Below are positions 23,001 through 29,817 of a stretch of 62,000 nucleotides of DNA, piece after piece. The notes below the pieces were generated by a model that worked only from the letters and a program-made list of their open reading frames with translations, was not told where the DNA came from and did no database searches. How positions within the stretch are numbered: position 1 is the first letter of the stretch; every line of letters starts with the position of its first letter. The position numbers and the translations under genes were made by a program. Origin of the DNA: Branchiostoma floridae (taxonomy: Eukaryota; Chordata; Leptocardii; Amphioxiformes; Branchiostomatidae). Where the stretch lies: positions 4,240,572-4,302,571 of the forward strand of contig NC_049995.1 in NCBI RefSeq assembly GCF_000003815.2, written 5' to 3'.

Positions 23001-26000
23001 AATGCTTCATGGATTCTAAGCTAAAAACTTGATACATGCACCTCATTTGCATATCTGGGACAATTAAAGTGGAGTATTATTTATACTTTTTGGTGTATTG
23101 TTTGTAGCCAGTAGGTACCTGATTTTGAGTAATGTAGTCAATTAACGTGCTCGAGGCACCTCCTCTAACACAGGACCCCCGTTTTATGTCCCTTCTGAAA
23201 GACGAATGCTAGGGGTGGGTACCGGTACAGAAAATTCAGGTCCAGGTCCGGTTCAGGTCCAGAGGATCAGGTCCAGGTCCGGACCTGAACCTGGACCTGA
23301 TACACAGTATGACTCATACCAATGGTCCATTTCACTACAAAGAAATCTGTTTGGTGGAGTATTAGACTCACACTGATGTTTTAAAATCCTACAAAGCTAA
23401 ATGCACCTGTACGATTGACCGTAAAACTTGGTAGAAATGGCTATAAACTCTAATCTGCTTCGCTCTTTTTATTTTCTTCCACCTGCAGGCAACAAAATGT
23501 GTGAATGCCTGATCAAATAATCTTTTAATTTTTGATAGGTCCAACATCCGGTCCACCTAATTTTTTCAGGTCCGGTTTTTCTGGACCGGTCCAATAAGAA
23601 AAACCGGTTTTGTACCAGTACAGTGTACCGGTACCCAGCCCTAACGAATGCCATCCCTTACAACATGTCCAAGCAGAGCCAACCCCGGGATCAATCTCAG
23701 TTTTGCTCCCATTCAGTCCTAAATGTTTTTACTTTATGTGGTCAAAGTTTGAAAATCATATTCCATGTTTCCAGAATTCTCCATGGAGATGGTACAGCTC
23801 TGTGATAAGTTCAGGGATCAGGGCGTGGTTGCCATTGACCTTGCGGGGAATGAAGTTGGCGACATGGCGACCAACGCGGAACACATCAAGGCCTTTCAGG
23901 TAAGGCTGGGGTTGAAAAAACTTAGGTTTGTGCTAAAACATTTCATAGACTAAAATGCAGGATGTTTCCAAAGGGGAGAAAGAAAGAACAATCGTCAGGA
24001 AAGAAATTTTAAAAAGCTGATTTTCAAATGTGCAACGTCCTGTTCGGGAGATGAAAGAGTTGTATACTAGTATCAGGGCTCTAGCCAGCTCGAATTTTTT
24101 TTTCCGTCAGCCAATTACAATCGTCGCGAAAACCGCAAAAATTAATTAGAAGGACTGAACTGAGACCTTGAAAAACGGGTTTAATTGAGATTATCGTATG
24201 CAAAAGGGCACCGACACACATTGTCAACAATCAAAACAATAGCAAAACAAACAGTGTGTGGCTTTTACGGACGTGGACGACGTCCCCAAGCCGCCTGTAG
24301 CTTCCACCAAGGATTTTTGTCCGTCAAGGTTGACGGATTGGTTTGAAAATTTTTCCGTCAGACGCAGCAAATTCCCGCCAATTGACGGAAAAACGGACGC
24401 TGGCTAGAGCCCTGGGCTGGGGTTGAAAAAACATAGGTTTGTGCTAAAACATTTCATAGACTAAAATGCAGGATATTTCCAAAGGGGAGAAAGAAAGAAC
24501 AATCGTCAGGAAAGAAATTTTAAAAAGCTGATTTTCAAATGTGCAATGTCCTGTTCGGGAGATGAAAGAGTTGTATACTAGTATATAAGATACATTTGTG
24601 AAGGTTAGACATCCAGGATATGATAAATAGATGAAGGTTCAAACTCTTCTTCTGGATAATATCAAAATTTTATTCAGACGTTTCGGAAGACTTCCATCTT
24701 AGCCGTTACCCTTTTTTGTTTATTTAGAACATAAGAATTATTCTTTATTCCGAGAAATTGTTTGTCTTCATTTTCATGTCACTGAGGAAGGAAGATGGAT
24801 GTCTTCCGAAACGTCTGAATAAAATTTTGATATTATCCAGAAGAAGAGTTTGAACCATCATCTATTTAGTATATAAGATATTTGTCTAAAAGTTCTAGCG
24901 TATGAGCTAATTGCTCTGCCAGTCGAGCTACTTATGCCCATATGACGAAATAGTGTTTTTTAAGCTATATAACACACGTTTGATCACGTGACTTAGAGAC
25001 ACGTGATTCGAGTAACGAATCATAGATGCCTGGCAGACGATATCGGCCCCCGTCTCTGTTGAGTGTCGGTTGATGTGCTCTAATGTAGATGGCCTCCTTT
25101 ACCCCCCTCGCAAAGTAATCCGATTCGGTGTCCAATATTTGTACTTTGTCCAAGCTGATGAACTGTAACTGAATCGTCACTCCTGAAGAAGGTCGACGGA
25201 AGTGCGACTGAAAATTCGAGGTGAGAATAATTTGTGTTGTCCTACAGTTGAAAAACTGTATGTACATTGTTTTGTCAGGAAGCAAAGCGGCTGGGTATCC
25301 ACCGTACCGTCCACGCGGGAGAAATCGGAGGTCCAGACAAGGTGGAGGAGGCCGTGTTCAAGATGGACGCCGAGCGGATAGGCCACGGGTACCACATCCT
25401 GGAGGATCCGCAGCTCTACGCCAAACTCAGGGACATGAACATGCATTTTGAGGTAGGCTCAGGACATGTGTGAATTGCTGTATTTCTAAGACTGTAGGGA
25501 AGATGGGATTTTTATTTATTTATTTATTCACATATATTTTGAGAGTATGAGGCAGAAAGCACAAATTGCTTACTAGTATATTAAGCCTTCTACTCAAGAA
25601 ACATACGCATAAAACAAGAATAGTAAACCACATTACATACATAAGTACAAAATGGAAAACAGAAAAGTAAATTTAAACGAGACAAGTTGGTGCTGAATCA
25701 ATTAGGAGAACCTGCCTGTACAATGGATATAGGTAATGACAAGATCAAAAATGTTACAGTTCTGTTGATGTGAGAGAGATGTTGATCCTGATAACAGTAA
25801 AGTACATAAAGTAGTGTCGTTGAGGTGCTTTAGGTCTACTATAATATTTGAGACAGCCGATAACAAAGAACTTCTTTGGCTAGTATAGAGTGTGCAGTGT
25901 AGTAGATAATGTTCAGTTGTTTCACAATGATAGTTGCATTTACATGTAGGATAATCAATACAATGGGATTTCTAGGACTTTTCTCAAGAATAGCATGCGC

Positions 26001-28898
26001 AGGCAGTTGGTAGAGCCCCATTCCTAAGATGATGGCCGTTTGACAGCGGCACCTGCAAACAAGGTTGACCGTTCAATGTTTGGACAGCGACATTAGCATC
26101 CGTTCGCAGGTGCCGCAGTTGGGCCATTCAAACATCTGAAATAAACTTCAGTTCAGGAAATGGAAGTGTCCATACATGTTTTCTTGTTGTCTATTCATAC
26201 ATCACTCCTTTTGTGATAAACTCGTCTCAGCGGTATTCCCAATGAACCAGGGAATACCATCTACCCTCCTAGACATGCAGTCTTAATTTTAGGTGTGACA
26301 TCTCAGGGACATGAACATGCATTTTGAGGTAGGCTTAGGACATGCTTGTTTGTTTGTTTGTTTGTTTGTTTTACATACCCGGTAAACCACCAGGTTTTTA
26401 CTGAACAGTACAAGCTGCCTGCTACAAGCTTCAAGCTGATCTACTCACACGGTTTGTGAGTAAAATCCCCACTAGGACGAAAGCAGTTTGTGTGGTTCAA
26501 AGGGGTCTTTTTGGGGAATGACATCTTTTGAAGACCCCAGGTCTTGTTCAGGAGTGCAGGGATAAACAAGTCCACTAGCCCTATAGTCCCGGGCAAGTGA
26601 AAATGCCAATCGGGCAAGTGCATGTCCTTCCCCACTTGCCCGATCGGACAAGTTAGCTTTTCTCCATTGAGTGAGATTTTGATGTACTTGCTACTTTTCA
26701 AAGTCATGACATCAAGCATTGATTAACACAGAAAATAGAGCCAATAACAAAAATTCCATTGAAGGCCATGAATATACATACTTTTTAGAAAAATGTCATT
26801 TAGATTTCGGGCAAGTGAAAAGTTGGTTCGGGCAAGTAAATTTTTTAAGTACTTGCCCGATAGGACAAGTCAATTTTAGAAAACTTGTCCAACCCTGGGA
26901 GTGCAAAAGATTGAACAGATTTAGCCATGATCATACCAGGATTCATGAACTGAAATTCACCCAGACAGGATTTTTTCAATCCATATTTGCGAATCCAGCT
27001 TCAAGGATCCCAACCCACCACATCCAATTTTGTAGGCTGATTCAAACCAGGTCTAGGTTCAATCCGTTGGACATGTTTGTGACTCTTGAAATACTCAGTC
27101 TGGTTTTGTTTGTTTTTGAAAAACTTGCCAAATATGCTGAAGGCAACCCATGAGGAAATTTGTACAAGGTTTTTGTGGGGTAGAAATCATGATAGGAGTT
27201 TACCGAAATTGCCTGAGTGTATTTTGTTCACCTGTGTACAGGTATGTCCAGTGTCTAGTTACATCACAGGTGCTGTCCCCCTGAACTACAAGGAACATCC
27301 AGCTCTCAGGTAACTACTCACACATTCAGCCACTTTTCAAAATTGTCTTCCTTTTTGTACAGGTGGTTTTATGACAAAGCTAAGCTATACTAGTGTGTTC
27401 CTTTTTGTACAGTTGGTTTTATTATTATATATCAATTGCAAAAATGTAGATAGTGTACTAGTATCAAACTCTATATGTTATAAGAAAATGAAATTGTGCT
27501 ATTGTTAAATCTTTTAAAATAAACTTAAAAGAATTGTAAGAACATGGCTGCTTACCCTGTAAGCTTTTCAGTACATAAATTGCGTTAACTGTTCGCTTAT
27601 TTTTCTACATATTTCACAGAGTGTGGCTAAACCAGTTTTTCTAGTTAGCTGTACTGGTGTTGAATTGTTCTGACTAGTTCATTCTGCTTTTGCTGAAGAA
27701 GAGTGATGGATGTCACTCGAAACGTCCGGAAGTAAATATCCGTTTTTTATCCAGTTGTAGAGATTGAATTGTATTTGAATACATATTTCACAGTTTTGCA
27801 AAGGATGGTGCTAACTTCTCGATCAACTCGGATGACCCAGGCGTGTTCCGCACAAACCTGTCACGGGAATATAGCCTCATCCGAGAACACTGGAACTTTG
27901 ACGACAAACTGATTGCACAATTGGTATTACAACCTTTTGATTCATTCCATACTTTGTAATGTTTTTATGGTATTAACTTATCATATAAATCATAAAAGTT
28001 CATTTTATTTGCATGTTGGTTTCTTTTGGTGAAATTTTCGAGCAGCACTTGTTATGCCTTTGCAATCAATGCAGTGCTTCCTATACACCTGTCTCACGCG
28101 GCGGCCATGATAGATCTAAAACGAGTCCAATGAGGCAAACAAAAGACTGTCCATTATAATTAACAGTTCAACCAAAGATACCCTGGCAATTAGGAAATAG
28201 ACCAATAAGAGAATGGCTGTGTGTCCGTCAAATATTTGCATTATTATGTTTTTATTTTGCATCTCTTAAGGGACTATGGGATCAGTCTACGCTACTCTAA
28301 ATTGCTATATCTTTCAGTTATAATATTTATTATTTGATCTTATATTGTGAAAATTTGTGTGGTTTGGGTGAAAACTAAATGGCAGCTGATTTTAGAAATA
28401 AGTTTTGTCTGTTTGCCTCATTGACCTCGTCTTCGATCTGTCATGGCCGCCGCGTGAGAAAGGTGTATTACAGCTCTGAAAAAGATTGTGGCCAAAGTAA
28501 TCCAACAAAAAAACATGTTTCTCCACAATGTCTAAAATTGAAATGCATCAGTAAACAAATATATTAAAAGTCATTATCCTAATTTTCTATTGCAACAGAT
28601 ACATATCATTGAGCAAAACTTGTTGGAAAATGATGCTCTAACACATACAGATGTTACATAAAAATTTTATTACTGTTGTCAGCTGCTATATCAACACTCC
28701 ATAAAAAGCTAGGGACGGCAGGTTTTCCTCACATCATTGTGGTAACCACTTTTTCCTAGTCCTTAGCAAACATGAAAGTTTGAAAACTTTGCCACTTTTT
28801 TTGTGCAGAATTTGAACGCTGCCCAAGCCTGCTTCCTACCTCCAGATGAGAAGAACGAACTCATCAAGCAAGTCAAAGAGGCTCATGGGATACAGTGA
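9606..28898 (+). CDS. ADA: Adenosine deaminase (exons 2-10 of the gene)
   Basis: Hydrolyses adenosine and deoxyadenosine to inosine and deoxyinosine in purine salvage; a cytosolic zinc enzyme. Nine exons join in consistent phase: 9606-9667, 19889-20011, 20923-21041, 22750-22872, 23775-23899, 25279-25452, 27242-27309, 27794-27923, 28809-28898. They give 337 residues. Counting from the first Val of the readable part, the metal site H-L-H-L-D-G has His 4 and 6, T-V-H-A-G-E has His 196 and catalytic Glu 199, G-H-G-Y-H has His 220 and S-D-D-P has Asp 278/279. The spacing equals that of vertebrate ADA (H15/H17, H214, E217, H238, D295/D296) with a small deletion. The only missing part is the first exon, about 11 residues by that comparison, which must lie in or before the gap at 9107-9583. 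All active-site residues are intact, so the gene looks functional despite a transposon-filled second intron. Confidence 0.93.
9669..10244 (+). other. 5' part of ADA intron 2, non-coding
   Basis: AT-rich intron sequence with several CTGCACC/GGTGCAG motifs between about 9830 and 10,080. These resemble a low-order repeat (tgcaggt ... acctgcac) but no bounded element is evident. It ends with the target duplication AATTA. Confidence 0.5.
11495..13881 (+). pseudogene. LINE ORF2 fragment: reverse transcriptase + RNase H, frameshifted
   Basis: The main frame runs to 13,771. It holds the RT palm with F-Q-Y-A-D-D at about 12,056-12,073, a thumb, and then an RNase H domain ([10 protein letters not shown] near 12,957; E-G-E-L-Q; C-D-C-K; a final N-E-L-A-D-E). 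RT followed by RNase H is typical of the I and related clades. A 213-N gap interrupts the C-terminal part. After the gap the Cys-x2-Cys of a terminal zinc finger is in one frame but its His-x4-Cys partner (E-H-F-L-Y-Y-C-P) is in another, to a stop at 13,879. The shift falls in a GA-rich run near 13,636-13,648. The copy is therefore dead unless that indel is a sequencing error. Confidence 0.8.
13363..13575. other. Assembly gap (213 N)
   Basis: Sized gap inside the RNase H-to-zinc-finger part of the I-type LINE. Confidence 0.95.
14061..17928 (-). mobile_element. Full-length non-LTR retrotransposon with restriction-like endonuclease (Hero/R2-type)
   Basis: Minus-strand element of about 3.9 kb with a 5' leader (17,928-17,691) that holds several roughly 20-bp repeats of a GACTGGGAAAGACC type, one long ORF, and a 200-bp 3' UTR without a poly(A) tail. 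The 3' end (CGTCCAAA) joins element Y sequence at 14,060. The outer flanks of the whole insertion share ATG, so any target duplication is very short. A tailless end and a single ORF fit elements that carry a restriction-like endonuclease. Confidence 0.8.
14262..17690 (-). CDS. Reverse transcriptase-restriction-like endonuclease polyprotein, 1142 aa
   Basis: Drives target-primed reverse transcription of its own RNA. The order is: an N-terminal Cys/His finger (C-S-C-G-W, then H and C, residues 34-56); a Lys/Arg-rich charged linker (about 200-290); RT from about 350, with G-S-A-P-G-P-N-G and catalytic F-M-D-D near residue 588 in place of Y-A-D-D; a thumb; a C-terminal finger C-E-L-C-G...H...C (about 921-938); and a restriction-like endonuclease with R-P-D-I-V-L-W then I-V-E-L-T-V-P-W-E near 1025-1050, i.e. 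PD-x14-E. This arrangement is that of the R2/NeSL/Hero group; the wording of the endonuclease motif most resembles Hero elements. The ORF has no stop or shift over 1142 codons, so it may be a recently active copy. Frames on the plus strand here are shadows. Confidence 0.85.
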   Translation of the reverse strand: MEDEPVGTDRMETTRVRSGLQTAIDKRKVVMRTCSCGWKKDTTYRGLRIHQGRTNCQGKRQHTRTVSTGQTEEDMGQVSTHRTQDLTSEAPSQGSSSTPLVSVDEVRDRTVPEVPEPRVAPVSQQEVVAGTTPRPQEPAPERREKIKWPRANNKEEWEKLDDDLHLILEQGLKGDVERKLNQFGNLVYSYCSERFGTYKKEGKEAREKQTSRREREIAILVRRRRQLRKRWRKAKQEEKEGLEQLWEEIKVKLKSLRRAERLRRKRKRKAKERNQFFKNPYKFARNLLEEKKGGSLQISREDLELHLKETYSDPQRDEELGSPGYVPRPTEPEIPFDVSLPRWSELETAIKKARAGSAPGPNGVSYQIYKKCPKIGRLLWKLFRVAWKKQCIPSAWRRAGGVLIPKEKVSTDIKQFRNISLLNVEGKLFFSILTKRMITYLLANKYIDTEVQKAGVPGFPGCIEHASTIWQQIQMARRQKEDLHVVWLDLTNAYGAVPHSVIHYALNFFWVPETIRTMIQNYFQDFRVSVTTPQFTTGWQQLEKGIAMGCTISPLLFVLGFEIFLIGARQVAGGIKLPSGQRLPPLRAFMDDVTSILRTAPCTRRVLQRLEELTDWARMRFKPSKSRSLSLRKGKISNRVFSINNQDIPTIQQEPVKSLGRLYTCDIADTKRGQELVKQAVEGLRAIDKCELPGKLKVWCLQSVLLPRLKWPMKMYDIPLSTADQVEGKANSFVRKWLGVPRCLSRTALAGRNKLTLPLTSITEEYKLEKVRTALELKWSQDNAVRAAYRGQKTGRKWNPDEVIDQAVSRLKHRDIVGAVQQGRCGLGWGERTLRWDKATQREKKQLVVDEVKKMMEEERKVKVVGQHQQGAWINWESTVDRKLTWKNMWEKPDLRLSFLIRAAYDILPCPRNLSRWYSKEESCELCGAKKANLKHILSACTTSLKQGRYTWRHNQALRILAATLEEGRKKASSNGVQNQSFIPFVKEGQKAAPASRRRSEGLMSKGGWEMSVDLDNRLVFPRTICETTLRPDIVLWSPAQRTVIIVELTVPWEENVQLAFERKKLKYQDLVQQCVENSWRALLYPVEVGCRGFVGTSITRLCRELSISHKQLVKALSEEVERCSFWLWVKRKDPKWGIKEK
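17929..18702 (-). mobile_element. Truncated 3' copy of the same Hero-type element, head to tail with it
   Basis: 774 bp that I cannot distinguish from 14,061-14,834, including the last 191 codons of the ORF (18,130-18,705) and the 3' UTR. On the minus strand its 3' end is followed directly by the 5' end of the full element, with only TTGCACC-type bases between, and its broken 5' end touches element Y at 18,703. Confidence 0.85.
18931..19400 (+). other. Internal part of element X/Y, no coding region recognised
   Basis: Contains a CG-rich block around 19,200-19,330 (CGCGTACGCG and similar), short open frames on both strands and nothing assignable. It ends where the right inverted repeat of element X begins. 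Confidence 0.5.
19889..20011 (+). CDS. ADA: ADA exon 3
   Basis: 123 bp, acceptor CACAG at 19,884-19,888, donor GTAAGG at 20,012. Encodes the [10 protein letters not shown] segment after the first strand-helix. The acceptor lies only 34 bp from the end of transposon X, so the branch point and pyrimidine tract must sit in that space or inside the transposon end. Confidence 0.92.
20032..20073 (+). repeat. (AGT)n microsatellite
   Basis: About 13 uninterrupted AGT/TAG triplets, 20 bp after the exon 3 donor. Confidence 0.95.
20160..20745 (+). repeat. Polypyrimidine (TTCC)n / (TTTTCTTCC)n tract with a gap
   Basis: Nearly 600 bp of pure pyrimidine on the plus strand, in three blocks with different units (TTTTCTTCC, TTCC, mixed), broken by 100 N at 20,480-20,579. 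It lies in ADA intron 3. All open frames here (Lys-Glu-Gly-Arg or Phe-Leu-Pro-Ser repeats) are artefacts. Confidence 0.95.
20480..20579. other. Assembly gap (100 N)
   Basis: Placeholder gap in the middle of the polypyrimidine tract, so true tract length is unknown. Confidence 0.95.
20923..21041 (+). CDS. ADA: ADA exon 4
   Basis: 119 bp, acceptor CTAACAG, donor GTAAGA. Encodes the [10 protein letters not shown] helix and the Y-F-E-A-R-Y strand typical of the family. Confidence 0.92.
21042..22288 (+). other. ADA intron 4, first part; no feature
   Basis: T-rich intron sequence with several loosely related 'ttgttggtt' stretches between 21,600 and 21,950. No element or gene could be bounded. Confidence 0.5.
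22289..22713. mobile_element. Possible short TIR element
   Basis: Begins GCATTGCCGCG and ends CGCGGCAATGC, an 11-bp inverted repeat; an extra internal GCGGCAATGCC follows the left end. No target duplication is visible. It sits just upstream of ADA exon 5. Confidence 0.4.
22750..22872 (+). CDS. ADA: ADA exon 5
   Basis: 123 bp, acceptor TTTCAG, donor GTAAAT. Encodes L-T-P-T-E-V-V-E-L and [10 protein letters not shown], strongly conserved in the family. Confidence 0.93.
23210..23643. mobile_element. hAT-type MITE with 8-bp target duplication
   Basis: Termini TAGGGGTGGGTACCGGTAC and its complement, flanked on both sides by ACGAATGC (23202-23209 and 23644-23651). The interior is built from GGTCC(A/G)GGT motifs that are themselves palindromic. 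The 8-bp duplication and TAGGG ends fit the hAT superfamily. Confidence 0.8.
23775..23899 (+). CDS. ADA: ADA exon 6
   Basis: 125 bp, acceptor TTTCCAG, donor GTAAGG. Encodes [10 protein letters not shown], the family's central strand; ends in phase 0. Confidence 0.93.
23904..24073 (+). repeat. 170-bp direct repeat, copy 1
   Basis: Starts 5 bp after the exon 6 donor. Matches 24,415-24,584 over its full length with three differences, and the pair flanks a MITE exactly. Confidence 0.9.
24074..24414. mobile_element. MITE with CAGGGCTCTAGCCAGC termini
   Basis: 341 bp with 16-bp terminal inverted repeats, followed inward by related CCGTCA/TGACGG motifs. Instead of a short target duplication it is bounded by the two 170-bp direct repeats. 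Confidence 0.8.
24415..24584 (+). repeat. 170-bp direct repeat, copy 2
   Basis: Second copy; continues into unique intron sequence at 24,585, which marks the right edge of the ancestral unit. Confidence 0.9.
24624..24868. mobile_element. Foldback element, ~80-bp arms
   Basis: Left arm 24,624-24,705 and right arm 24,786-24,868 are near-perfect inverted copies around an 80-bp centre. Each arm contains the CGAAACGTC motif. The right arm carries a complete hammerhead-like core; the left arm, on the minus strand, has lost its 5' box. Confidence 0.85.
24778..24818 (+). ncRNA. Hammerhead-ribozyme-like motif 1 (ADA intron 6)
   Basis: CTGAGGA (24,782), stem II GGAAG/CTTCC around an ATGGATGT loop, then GAAACGTC ending at 24,815. 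Stem I has 3 pairs. Stem III would be the 2-bp, loopless ACGT type that works as a dimer in known cases. An extra A separates the 5' box from stem II. Confidence 0.5.
24885..24945 (-). other. tRNA-like fragment
   Basis: On the minus strand a TAGCTCGACTGG A-box-like segment is followed by a stem around CAT, resembling the 5' half of an elongator tRNA-Met. The T arm is missing. Probably a remnant of a tRNA-derived repeat. Confidence 0.3.
24965..25160 (-). pseudogene. Penelope-like element, C-terminal GIY-YIG endonuclease fragment
   Basis: Minus-strand frame with [18 protein letters not shown] and [10 protein letters not shown]. These are the C-terminal signature blocks of the GIY-YIG nuclease fused to Penelope-type reverse transcriptases. 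Only the last 60 or so residues remain; the frame continues upstream into unrelated sequence. A dead fragment in ADA intron 6. Confidence 0.7.
25178..25223 (+). ncRNA. Hammerhead-ribozyme-like motif 2 (ADA intron 6)
   Basis: CTGAAGA (25,183), stem II GGTCG/CGACT (first pair G-T), then GAAAATTC ending 25,217; stem III would be palindromic AATT. Stem I pairs CACTC with GAGGTG, one bulged G. It lies 56 bp before ADA exon 7 on the transcribed strand and next to the Penelope fragment, which is in the opposite orientation. Confidence 0.45.
25279..25452 (+). CDS. ADA: ADA exon 7 (HAGE and GHGYH active-site motifs)
   Basis: 174 bp, phase 0 at both ends, acceptor TTGTCAG, donor GTAGGC. Carries the zinc ligand and catalytic Glu of V-H-A-G-E and the His of R-I-G-H-G-Y-H. 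As I recall the human gene, two exons cover this stretch, so a single exon here would be a fused or ancestral state. Confidence 0.94.
25494..25960 (-). mobile_element. LINE 3' fragment in ADA intron 7
   Basis: On the minus strand the translation reads [17 protein letters not shown], the C-terminal zinc-knuckle region of many non-LTR ORF2 proteins. It is followed by a 3' UTR and an ATAAATAAATAAATAAAAA tail at about 25,499-25,518. Clade not assigned (CR1/L2-like by motif). Confidence 0.6.
26293..26328 (+). pseudogene. Duplicated 3' end of ADA exon 7 with its donor (possible poison exon)
   Basis: A 43-bp copy (26,302-26,344) of the last 27 exonic bases plus 16 intron bases of exon 7 (25,426-25,468), with one mismatch. 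It keeps the GTAGGC donor. Upstream a TTAATTTTAG acceptor at 26,283-26,292 could define a 36-bp exon. In the phase set by exon 7 its second codon is TGA, so inclusion would end translation. Whether it is spliced is unknown. Confidence 0.45.
26558..26896. mobile_element. hAT-like MITE
   Basis: Ends AGGGATAAACAAGT and ACTTGTCCAACCCT are imperfect inverted repeats, flanked by AGGAGTGC and GGGAGTGC (8 bp, one mismatch). The interior has several CGGGCAAGT copies in both orientations. Confidence 0.65.
27242..27309 (+). CDS. ADA: ADA exon 8
   Basis: 68 bp, acceptor TGTACAG, donor GTAACT. Encodes [11 protein letters not shown], the family's C-P-x-S-S-x-x-T-G block. Confidence 0.93.
27687..27732 (+). 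ncRNA. Hammerhead-ribozyme-like motif 3 (ADA intron 8)
   Basis: The best-paired copy: CTGAAGA (27,693), stem II GAGTG/CACTC around ATGGATGT, GAAACGTC ending 27,726, and a 6-pair stem I (CTTTTG with CGGAAG, two G-T pairs). It is on the sense strand of ADA, 60 bp before the exon 9 acceptor. Confidence 0.55.
27794..27923 (+). CDS. ADA: ADA exon 9 (SDDP metal-binding motif)
   Basis: 130 bp, acceptor TTTCACAG, donor GTATTA (weaker than the others). Carries the paired Asp of N-S-D-D-P: a zinc ligand and a substrate-contacting residue in the family. Confidence 0.93.
28083..28468. mobile_element. MITE with ~55-bp terminal inverted repeats
   Basis: Ends ATACACCTGTCTCACGCGG and its imperfect complement; inverted similarity continues through GAGGCAAAC. 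The interior (28,205-28,300) resembles 30,000-30,105, so a related copy lies downstream. In ADA intron 9. Confidence 0.75.
28809..28898 (+). CDS. ADA: ADA last coding exon
   Basis: Acceptor TTTGTGCAG; 29 codons then TGA at 28,896-28,898. Encodes L-N-A-A-Q-A-C-F-L and a short basic C-terminal helix. Confidence 0.93.
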   Translation, partial: NLNAAQACFLPPDEKNELIKQVKEAHGIQ

Positions 28899-29085
28899 AA
28901 AAGGATTGTGGGATAGAAGATGTTGAATGCGTCACAGTCAGGGTTTTTGCAGCAGCTACAGCCAAGCAACAGTTTACCTCAGAAACTACATTGTTCACTC
29001 AGATACTTTTTATGCCACTTATCCAGAAATGTGTGACTTTTCGCTTTGAAATGAAAACTGGAGAGAGCGTAATATGTAAATACAA

Positions 29086-29268
29086 TAAGCCCTTTCACAG
29101 AGTTCAGAATGCATGTGTGGCGACAGGAATTCTAGGTAAATGTTGTGCAAATCGAAACAATGGTCGAGACAAGGACAATTTTCTTTTTTTGGGCCTTTAC
29201 CTTTGACATATTACCTAGAATTCCTGGCGTCGCACATACGTTCTGATCTCTGTGAGAGGGCTTAAAGC
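29086..29268. mobile_element. Palindromic MITE inside the ADA 3' region
   Basis: Arms of about 55 bp (from AATAAGCCCTTTCACAG, and its complement ending AGGGCTTA) around a 65-bp centre; the left end resembles PIF/Harbinger ends. If transcribed it forms a long hairpin in the ADA 3' UTR. Confidence 0.75.
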
Positions 29269-29784
29269 TTATTGCCAGCTTTGCAAATTTTACTGATCAC
29301 TAAAAGTAGCTTTTAATGAATGTTGGAGAATTTATGGATTTTTTACTGTCCAAAAACTCTGTCATGTTTTAAGCTTCATGTCGCAGCTATGCAAAAAAAG
29401 AGTGTATTATATTATCTGAAATGTTCTTTGTTTGGAGCTTATATATCAATACATAGCTTTTTTACAGCATAATGTAGACTACACCTTTATATTGGCTTGA
29501 GAAAGGTTAACAAAGTTTATAAAAGGCAGCTTCTTTATCTGCACAGTCCAGGGTAACACAGGGTCACTAACCCAAAGTTATGTAAAGTTGTTGGTTAGTT
29601 TTGAAAACCTTCCTAAAATACATTTGTACCATATTGATTGCTAATTTTAATATATTCACAGCCTACAAATATAGTTTTACACATTTTATGCAACATTTTC
29701 ATCATGACTAGTAACTTTTCAGTCCTCCTACCTCAGTTTTTCAAAGCTGTATGTGCCTTCATATTACATGTAGACTGGTACTGA

Positions 29785-29817
29785 CTATTTAGGTCGCTGT
29801 CACTGCGACCTAAATAG
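29785..29817. repeat. Perfect hairpin, 13-bp stem
   Basis: CTATTTAGGTCGC and its exact complement around a 7-base loop. A nearby TTTTAGGTCGCTGCG at 29,944 suggests it is the edge of an element related to 28,083-28,468. Confidence 0.7.
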
